17,893 nt of DNA from Acidimicrobiia bacterium. GTDB lineage: Bacteria > Actinomycetota > Acidimicrobiia > Acidimicrobiales > Acidimicrobilacustridaceae. The notes beneath the pieces were generated by a model, which searched no databases, was not told where the DNA came from, and saw only the letters and a list, made by a program, of their open reading frames with translations. A program made the translations under genes and the position numbers. The stretch is taken from the NCBI GenBank assembly GCA_018882825.1, contig VERC01000013.1:1-17893 (forward strand), read 5' to 3'. Positions 1 to 4,704 of the stretch are shown piece by piece; position 1 is the stretch's first letter; every line of letters starts with the position of its first letter.

Positions 1-26
1 CGTGGGTTCGACCCCCACCGGAGGCA
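1..26 (+). tRNA. tRNA, 3' end only (cut by window edge)
   Basis: The first bases form a complete T arm: stem GTGGG (2-6), loop TTCGACC (7-13) with the invariant TTC and A, and stem CCCAC (14-18), all five pairs Watson-Crick. They are followed by a 7-base acceptor 3' strand CGGAGGC (19-25) and discriminator A26. The next bases are CCG, so a full CCA tail is not encoded. The anticodon lies outside the window, so the isotype cannot be called. The fit is too good for chance, but with only a third of the molecule visible this stays a partial call. Confidence 0.75.
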
Positions 27-30
27 CCGA

Positions 31-83
31 GGGGACCCGCGTCGGGTCGAGGACCCGCCGCGGGTGCGAACTCCCGGGTCCCC
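31..83. terminator. GC-rich hairpin cluster between the tRNA and a convergent gene
   Basis: This 62-base gap separates the plus-strand tRNA from the convergent thioredoxin gene. It holds nested inverted repeats: GACCCG/CGGGTC (34-39 and 43-48, 3-base loop), ACCCG/CGGGT (53-57 and 61-65) and a wider 9-base pair GGGGACCCG/CGGGTCCCC (31-39 and 75-83). No T-tract follows on either strand, so it resembles the U-less hairpin terminators common in actinobacteria. Function is inferred from position and pairing only. Confidence 0.4.
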
Positions 84-88
84 GGCGG

Positions 89-811
89 TCAGTTCGACCG
101 AGCGGCGGCCAGGAGCTTGTTCCACTCGTCCTGGCCGATCTCGCCACTGGTCCGGTAGACGACCTGGCCCTTGCCGTTGGTGACGACGAAGAAGGGGAAC
201 CCACTCACGCCGAGCGCATCGTTCACCTGCGAGGCCTTGTCGTCCACGATGGTGGGCACGCTCCACTTCTCGCGCCGCAACCAGTCGGCGGCCGGGAAGT
301 TGCCCCGGGCGGGATCGTTGGCCGTGGCCACGGTGACCAGTTCGACGTCGGCCGGCATGCCCGACTCGTTCAACCACTTCTGGATGCGCGGCACCTCGGC
401 CTGGCAGTGCGGACACCAGTGGGCGACGACCATGATGATCTTCGGCTTGCCGTCGGTGGGCAGGATGTCGAGCTGCTTGCCATCGAACTGCACGCCGCTG
501 ATCTGCGGGATGACGGTTCCGAGCGCGGCGTCGGTCGCATCCTTCGAGTACGCCGGGAGCGGGTTGCCGTTCACCTTGATGGTGCCGTAGTCGAGACGAC
601 CATTGGGCACGACAGTGCCTCCGCTGGGCGATGAGCCGCCGCCGGCACTCGAACTTCCACCACGGCTGACGGCGATCACCACGACGCCGATCACGACGAC
701 GGCGATGACGGCGGCGATCCAGATCCACGTCGTCGACTTGCCCTTGCCGGCGTTCGAGGCGGCCCGCACGCGCTGGGACGCCGAGTTCTTGCCCTTCACA
801 CGATTGCTCAC
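89..811 (-). CDS. Membrane-anchored thioredoxin-like protein (TlpA/DsbE-type, CPHC)
   Basis: A predicted 240-residue extracytoplasmic thiol-disulfide protein. A basic N-terminus is followed by one membrane segment (about 29-48), a Ser/Gly-rich linker (about 51-65) and a thioredoxin fold with the active-site motif WCPHC (cysteines 133 and 136). The cis-proline is probably in GFP at 204-206. I start it at GTG 811, which overlaps the upstream dsbB-like stop codon by four bases (GTGA) and has GGAG eight bases upstream. The same frame stays open for another 175 codons, but that stretch is the dsbB gene read out of frame. The CPHC motif and the coupling to a DsbB-like oxidase suggest it is the oxidising (DsbA/BdbD-like) partner, although a TlpA-type reductant cannot be excluded. 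Substrates are unknown. Confidence 0.9.
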   Translation of the reverse strand: MSNRVKGKNSASQRVRAASNAGKGKSTTWIWIAAVIAVVVIGVVVIAVSRGGSSSAGGGSSPSGGTVVPNGRLDYGTIKVNGNPLPAYSKDATDAALGTVIPQISGVQFDGKQLDILPTDGKPKIIMVVAHWCPHCQAEVPRIQKWLNESGMPADVELVTVATANDPARGNFPAADWLRREKWSVPTIVDDKASQVNDALGVSGFPFFVVTNGKGQVVYRTSGEIGQDEWNKLLAAARSN

Positions 812-1383
812 GACTGGATCTCCACTTCCTCGACGAGTTCCTCGGAATCGTCGTATCGACTGATGGACAACAGGGCGATGATGACAGCAGCGGCCGAGAG
901 GGCCATGAACGGCAACGTGACGAATCCGAACTCGTCGACGTACTTGAGGGTGCACGGCGTGTCGGTGGTGCAGAACGACGTCCCGCTGGGCGGCGGGAAC
1001 CACTGGATCCAGGAGTGGTACACGGAGATGACCACCCCGATGCACAGCACGGGGATGGCGTAGACACGGATCGACGAGTCCCGTCGCCATGCGGCGATGG
1101 CGAGGATCACCGCGAACGGGTAGAGCACGATGCGCTGGTACCAGCACAACTCGCAGGGCACGTACCCCTGCACCTTGGAGTAGTAGAGCGAACCGGCCAT
1201 GGTGACGGCGGCGACGAGCCACGCCAGCGGGAGCGCCACGCGGCCGAGACCGTCGCGGAACTCGGCCATCGCCTCCGGCCCGCGCACGCGGCGCACGACG
1301 GCCGTCACCACGACCACGGCCACCGCGGCCCAGCACAACAGGGCGAAGGAGGCGAACAGGAAGGAGAAGGACTGGACCGTCAT
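808..1383 (-). CDS. DsbB/BdbC-family disulfide bond formation protein
   Basis: This is a 191-residue membrane protein with about five hydrophobic segments (roughly 8-28, 49-68, 83-99, 106-123, 153-172). It carries the two cysteine pairs expected of quinone-linked DsbB-type oxidases: CELC at 77-80 in the first external loop, and Cys138/Cys144 in the second. The family reoxidises a thioredoxin-fold thiol oxidase and passes electrons to quinone. The start is ATG 1383, with GAGG about ten bases upstream. The thioredoxin-like gene follows with a four-base overlap, so the two are almost certainly translated together as an oxidase/partner pair. The upstream gene ends 66 bases away on the same strand and may belong to the same transcript. 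Confidence 0.88.
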   Translation of the reverse strand: MTVQSFSFLFASFALLCWAAVAVVVVTAVVRRVRGPEAMAEFRDGLGRVALPLAWLVAAVTMAGSLYYSKVQGYVPCELCWYQRIVLYPFAVILAIAAWRRDSSIRVYAIPVLCIGVVISVYHSWIQWFPPPSGTSFCTTDTPCTLKYVDEFGFVTLPFMALSAAAVIIALLSISRYDDSEELVEEVEIQS

Positions 1384-1449
1384 GTCCCGATCATCCTCGC
1401 AGGTGAACGGGCCCGATCCAATGCGGCCCCGGGTGGGGCCGACGAGCCG

Positions 1450-2064
1450 CTAGGGCTGCGGGACCCGCACCACGTCGATGGCCCGGGCGAAGGGATCGAA
1501 CCGGCGCAGGGCCCCGGCCACCCGCACCGCCGCCACCTCGAGCACCGACCGATCGACCACCTCGGAGGGTCGGAGCTCGACCCGGAGGTCGGCCCCATCA
1601 CGACGGACCACGGCGACGGCCGCGGCCGGTTCGAGACCATGGCCCTCCAGCACGCCGGCGAAGGCGCCCTCGGCCACCTCGGTGTGTCGGGGGGACGGAC
1701 TCGACCCGATCGCATCGACGACATCGGTGACGGCCGTCGGATCGGGCACGACGGCACTGGCCCATTCGTCGAGCCGAGTGCGATCAGGGGGGCCGGCGAC
1801 CACCAGCGGGATGTGACGACGCAACGCGCACCGGGCGCCGTCCTCGACCGCGTCGTGCACGGGGCTCCCTCCGGTCGAGTGCACCATCACCGCCACCCCG
1901 ACGTCGCCGTCATCGAGGGGACAGTGCCGGTCGGTCATGCCCCGGCACGGGAACGCGGGCTCGTCGGCACCGTGACACCGGACGATCTGATGACCGGCCC
2001 CGACGAGGCCGAGGGCCACATCGCAGGACTCACCGATCCGCTCCTCCAGCACGAGGACCTTCAT
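1450..2064 (-). CDS. Hypothetical protein with N-terminal Rossmann/receiver-like segment and Cys motif
   Basis: A 204-residue soluble protein that I cannot assign to a named family. The N-terminus (MKVLVLEE, then an amphipathic helix and GHQIVRCHG) looks like the first beta-alpha-beta of a receiver or Rossmannoid domain. It is followed by a cysteine-containing stretch with Cys30, Cys40 (FPC) and Cys48 (HCPL). A Pro/Arg-rich middle leads to a C-terminal part (about 145-203) of alternating hydrophobic strands. I chose ATG 2064 over the longer reading from 2130 because AGGTGA lies just upstream and the protein then begins with a clean beta strand. It is divergent from the multicopper oxidase gene across a 221-base region containing a DosR-like dyad, and upstream of the dsbB pair. 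The cysteines and location hint at a redox or metal link, which is inference. Confidence 0.72.
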   Translation of the reverse strand: MKVLVLEERIGESCDVALGLVGAGHQIVRCHGADEPAFPCRGMTDRHCPLDDGDVGVAVMVHSTGGSPVHDAVEDGARCALRRHIPLVVAGPPDRTRLDEWASAVVPDPTAVTDVVDAIGSSPSPRHTEVAEGAFAGVLEGHGLEPAAAVAVVRRDGADLRVELRPSEVVDRSVLEVAAVRVAGALRRFDPFARAIDVVRVPQP

Positions 2065-2162
2065 GACGTCATCACCTGCATGGCACGACCTCCCTGACCG
2101 AAGATGTCCCGGCACCATGACCTGAGCCATCCGTCACGCGACAGGGTTGGAGGTCATCGGTC

Positions 2163-2182
2163 GTCGGGACCTTCGTCCCTCG
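2163..2182. promoter_or_regulatory. DosR-type operator (GGGAC-N4-GTCCC dyad)
   Basis: The dyad GGGAC (2166-2170), CTTC, GTCCC (2175-2179) has both half-sites and the 4-base spacing of the mycobacterial DosR consensus TTSGGGACTWWAGTCCCSAA. The S at the third consensus position and both central W positions also match. It lies in the divergent region between the hypothetical gene (start 2064) and the multicopper oxidase (start 2286). It is the only such dyad I found in the window by eye. A DosR-like regulator with the same recognition-helix sequence is encoded at 7096-7749. Binding is inferred. Confidence 0.55.
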
Positions 2183-2243
2183 CGTTCCCGACCGACTCCC
2201 CTTCCGATCCCTCCTCGGCGCGGTCCACGGTGGAGGCACCCGT

Positions 2244-2259
2244 CGCGTCCCCCGACGCG
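2244..2259 (+). other. Small hairpin in the multicopper oxidase leader
   Basis: CGCGTC (2244-2249), loop CCCC, GACGCG (2254-2259): a perfect 6-pair stem about 26 bases before the start codon and 17 bases before the ribosome binding site. It could shape the 5' end of the transcript, but no conserved riboswitch is recognised. In DNA this GC-rich it may be fortuitous. Confidence 0.25.
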
Positions 2260-2285
2260 CCGGCTCGTCCACATCGAGGAGAGAG

Positions 2286-3725
2286 ATGGCATCGGAACGG
2301 ACCGCAACCGAGGATCGGACCCTGCTCAACGTCTTCGGCACGCTCGTGGCCGTGACGGCCTTCCTGCTGGCGGCGATCGGGGTGGTCGTCTTCGTCAACA
2401 AGGACGCCACCACCTCGTCGGCCACCGCCGCGCCGGTGGCGGTGACGTTGTCGGAGTACAAGATCGGTCCGTCGGCGATCACGGCCCCGGTGGGTGGGAA
2501 GCTCGAGGTCACCAACAACGGCACCATGCCGCACAACCTCGCGGTGACCAACGGGCCGAAGACACCGGACATCGCTCCCGGCAAGAGCGCCGTCCTCGAC
2601 CTGTCGAGTCTCCCGGCGGGGACCTACGAGGTGACGTGCACGATTCCGGGCCACGCGGCGGCGGGGATGAAGGGCACGCTGACGATCTCGAACTCGGCCA
2701 GCGCCAGCGGCTCGGCCGCCGGTGGCGACACCGGTCACGCGGCCGGCGGCACCCCCGACTACAAGGCGATGGACGCGGCGATGGTGGCCGGCGCCGATGC
2801 CTATCTGGCCGCATTCAAGGAGTTCGGCACCGGCATCCCCACCAAGGGACGGGGCAACCAACTGCTGGAGCCGGTCGCCGGTCCCGACGGTGTCAAGCAG
2901 ATCGACCTGACCGCCTCGATCATCGACTGGGAGGTCGAACCCGGCAAGGTGGTGAAGGCATGGGCGTACAACGGTCAGGTGCCCGGGCCGAGCATCAAGG
3001 TGCAACCGAACGACCGGATCCGCGTCACGCTCAAGAACGACACGCCCATGGGTCAGGACATCCACTGGCACGGCATCTCGACCCCGTTCGGCCAGGACGG
3101 CGTGGCTCCCATCAGTCAGCCGTTGGTGCAGCCCGGTGAGACCTACACCTACGAGTTCACGGCACCGTCTCGGCCCGAGATGGGGATGTACCACCCACAC
3201 AACGGTGGCGAGATCTCCGTGGTGAACGGGATGTACGGGCAGTTCCAGGTGGGCGAAGTACCGCTGCCCACCGGTCGCACGATCTCCGGCATCCGCCAAC
3301 CCGACAACTACAACGTCACGCAGCAGATGCCCATGGTGCTCAACGACGCCGGGAATCTGGGACTGACGCTCAACGGCAAGTCGTTCCCGGCGACCGATCC
3401 GATCGTGGCCAAGGTCGGTGAGACGCTGCAGGTCACCTACCACAACGAGGGCCTCCAGTGTCACCCCATGCACCTCCATCGGGTGAAGCAATTGGTGGTG
3501 CAGAAGGACGACTGGGCCCTCGACTCGCCGTACTACGTCGACACCCTCACCATCTGCCCGGGTGAGCGCTACGTGGTGCTCATCTCCCCCGCGGCCGACG
3601 AGGTCGGCATCTGGGCCTGGCACTGCCACATCCTCACCCACGCCGAGACCGACAAGGGACTGGCCTACATGGTGACGGCGATGGTGGTGCCACCGGTGCC
3701 GGAGCGGGGTCGCAGCGCGACCTGA
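2286..3725 (+). CDS. Three-domain multicopper oxidase with N-terminal blue-copper cupredoxin
   Basis: This 479-residue protein has an N-terminal membrane segment (about 17-37) and three cupredoxin units. Domain 1 (about 50-135) has a complete type 1 copper set: His83, Cys118, His123 and Met128. Domain 2 (about 205-325) has HWH (260-262) and HPH (303-305) but no type 1 cysteine. Domain 3 (about 370-468) has HPMHLH (393-398) and HCHILTH (446-452), the usual type 1/2/3 ligands. It should oxidise a substrate or donor outside the membrane, passing electrons to the trinuclear cluster and oxygen. A classic NirK nitrite reductase would carry its type 1 site in the first MCO domain, so that name fits poorly. 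Where relatives, as I recall them, have Gly-Met after the final ligand, this protein has Gly-Leu (458-459). AGGAG lies five bases before ATG 2286. A DosR-like dyad lies about 105 bases upstream. Confidence 0.88.
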   Translation: MASERTATEDRTLLNVFGTLVAVTAFLLAAIGVVVFVNKDATTSSATAAPVAVTLSEYKIGPSAITAPVGGKLEVTNNGTMPHNLAVTNGPKTPDIAPGKSAVLDLSSLPAGTYEVTCTIPGHAAAGMKGTLTISNSASASGSAAGGDTGHAAGGTPDYKAMDAAMVAGADAYLAAFKEFGTGIPTKGRGNQLLEPVAGPDGVKQIDLTASIIDWEVEPGKVVKAWAYNGQVPGPSIKVQPNDRIRVTLKNDTPMGQDIHWHGISTPFGQDGVAPISQPLVQPGETYTYEFTAPSRPEMGMYHPHNGGEISVVNGMYGQFQVGEVPLPTGRTISGIRQPDNYNVTQQMPMVLNDAGNLGLTLNGKSFPATDPIVAKVGETLQVTYHNEGLQCHPMHLHRVKQLVVQKDDWALDSPYYVDTLTICPGERYVVLISPAADEVGIWAWHCHILTHAETDKGLAYMVTAMVVPPVPERGRSAT

Positions 3726-3757
3726 CCCACGAGGGCGAGGGCGGCGGGGCCGGTCGC

Positions 3758-3800
3758 GAGGGACGACGGCCATAGGCTTCAACCATGGTCGTCGTCCCTC
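3758..3800 (+). promoter_or_regulatory. 16-bp inverted repeat enclosing the usp1 start codon
   Basis: The left arm GAGGGACGACGGCCAT (3758-3773) pairs with the right arm ATGGTCGTCGTCCCTC (3785-3800) across an 11-base loop. Fifteen pairs are Watson-Crick and one is a G-U wobble in RNA. The right arm begins exactly at the usp1 ATG, so in a transcript reading through from the multicopper oxidase the start codon would be buried. A transcript starting at or near the ATG would lack the left arm. The hairpin also lies 32 bases after the oxidase stop codon and might help end that transcript, although no T-tract follows. Confidence 0.55.
3773..3778 (+). promoter_or_regulatory. Probable -10 box of a leaderless usp1 transcript
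   Basis: TAGGCT (TAnnnT) lies six bases before ATG 3785, which places the likely transcription start on or beside the start codon. No convincing Shine-Dalgarno sequence precedes this gene. The hexamer begins on the last base of the left arm of the inverted repeat at 3758-3800. Confidence 0.5.
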
Positions 3801-4246
3801 GTTCGGTCATCGCTGCGGTCGACTTCTCCGACGTCGGTGACGCGGTCGTGCATGAGGGGGAGTTGCTGGCCGGGGCCACCGGCACTCGCCTGCATCTGGT
3901 GCACGTGGCCGCCGGCGAGCCCGTGCTGGCCGGCTACGACAAGGACGACCTGAGTCCGTTCACCCGCTCGGCGCGGGCCGGCGAACTGACCGAGGAGCAC
4001 GGACGGCTGCGACTGCGGGCCGAGGCATCGGCGGCCGACACGGGGCTCGACGTGCACCCGCTCGTGCTCGTGGGGCCGGCGGCCGACACGTTGCTCGACG
4101 CCGTCGACGAACTCCGGGCCTCGCACATCGTGCTCGGCACCCACGGACACGGTGGTCTGCACCACCTCGTGTTCGGATCGGTGGCCCAGGAGATCGTGCG
4201 TCGCAGCCCGGTCCCCACCGTCCTCGTACCCGTCACCGGCCGCTGA
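3785..4246 (+). CDS. Universal stress protein (UspA family), first copy
   Basis: A single-domain Usp of 153 residues. It begins with the family's first beta strand (SVIAAVDFSD) and ends with the ATP-binding signature G-2x-G-9x-G-S spanning Gly118 to Ser132 (GTHG, nine residues, GS), so it is expected to bind ATP. The family is induced by stress, and in mycobacteria several members are DosR targets. The start at ATG 3785 has no clear ribosome binding site but sits six bases after a TAGGCT hexamer and inside a strong inverted repeat, which suggests leaderless expression. It is followed after 27 bases by a second usp gene, and the pair leads into a P-type ATPase. The two Usp proteins differ clearly in sequence, so this is not a recent duplication. 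Confidence 0.92.
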   Translation: MVVVPRSVIAAVDFSDVGDAVVHEGELLAGATGTRLHLVHVAAGEPVLAGYDKDDLSPFTRSARAGELTEEHGRLRLRAEASAADTGLDVHPLVLVGPAADTLLDAVDELRASHIVLGTHGHGGLHHLVFGSVAQEIVRRSPVPTVLVPVTGR

Positions 4247-4273
4247 GGGCGCCGGACAGGCAAAGGAGCAGCA

Positions 4274-4702
4274 ATGGAGAAGATCGTCGTCGGTGTCGAT
4301 GGATCGGCGGGCTCGCGGGCCGCGCTGCGATGGGCGTGGGACGAGGCCAAGGTGCACGGCGCTGCGCTGGAGATCGTCACCGCGTGGCAGTACCCGATCA
4401 CCACCGCGCTGCCCGCCTTCGGGTCGATGCCCACCCCCGACGACCTCCAGGGTGAGGCACGTACGGAGATGCTGGCGGTCGTCGCCGACGAGGGGATCAC
4501 CGCCGATGGCGGGGTCGACGTGACCACGCTCGTCGCCGAGGGCACGGCGACGCAGGTGCTGCTCGACGCCGCCGCCGGGGCCGACCTGCTGGTCGTCGGC
4601 TCGCGCGGACACGGCGGGTTCACGGGACTGCTCGTCGGATCGGTCAGTCAGCAGTGCGTGAGCCACTGCTCGGTTCCCGTCGTCGTGGTCCATCCGCGCT
4701 GA
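4274..4702 (+). CDS. Universal stress protein (UspA family), second copy
   Basis: This 142-residue single-domain Usp starts with the typical strand and loop KIVVGVDGSAGS. Near the C-terminus it carries the nucleotide signature G-2x-G-9x-G-S (Gly109 to Ser123, GSRGHGGFTGLLVGS), so it should be an ATP-binding type. A strong AAGGAG lies seven bases before ATG 4274, unlike the first copy, so it is translated conventionally from a longer transcript. The P-type ATPase follows immediately: its proposed GTG start is two bases after the stop codon here. In this setting the protein probably responds to the same stress as its neighbours, as Usp proteins do in the mycobacterial dormancy regulon. Its binding partner is unknown. 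Confidence 0.93.
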   Translation: MEKIVVGVDGSAGSRAALRWAWDEAKVHGAALEIVTAWQYPITTALPAFGSMPTPDDLQGEARTEMLAVVADEGITADGGVDVTTLVAEGTATQVLLDAAAGADLLVVGSRGHGGFTGLLVGSVSQQCVSHCSVPVVVVHPR

Positions 4703-4704
4703 CG

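Noticed and set aside
32..45. GGGAC followed after four bases by GTCGG, as another DosR-like site
   Set aside because: Only one half-site is exact, and the sequence is part of the hairpin cluster after the tRNA, not a promoter region.
811..1336. Upstream 175-codon extension of the thioredoxin-like frame
   Set aside because: It is the dsbB-like gene read out of frame: Arg/Gly-rich, no fold, and a good GTG with ribosome binding site exists at 811.
1015..2097. 360-codon plus-strand open frame across the dsbB-like and hypothetical genes
   Set aside because: It is a GC-driven shadow of two minus-strand genes; no motif and no ribosome binding site.
2286..3725. Naming the oxidase a copper nitrite reductase (NirK)
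   Set aside because: The first MCO domain has HWH and HPH but no type 1 cysteine, while the last domain carries HCHILTH. That is the arrangement of an oxidase with its type 1 site in the last domain, not of NirK.
2154..3782. 542-codon open frame antisense to the multicopper oxidase
   Set aside because: Composition is His/Arg/Gly-rich with no recognisable motif. It mirrors the oxidase codons, and the sense frame has all the copper ligands.
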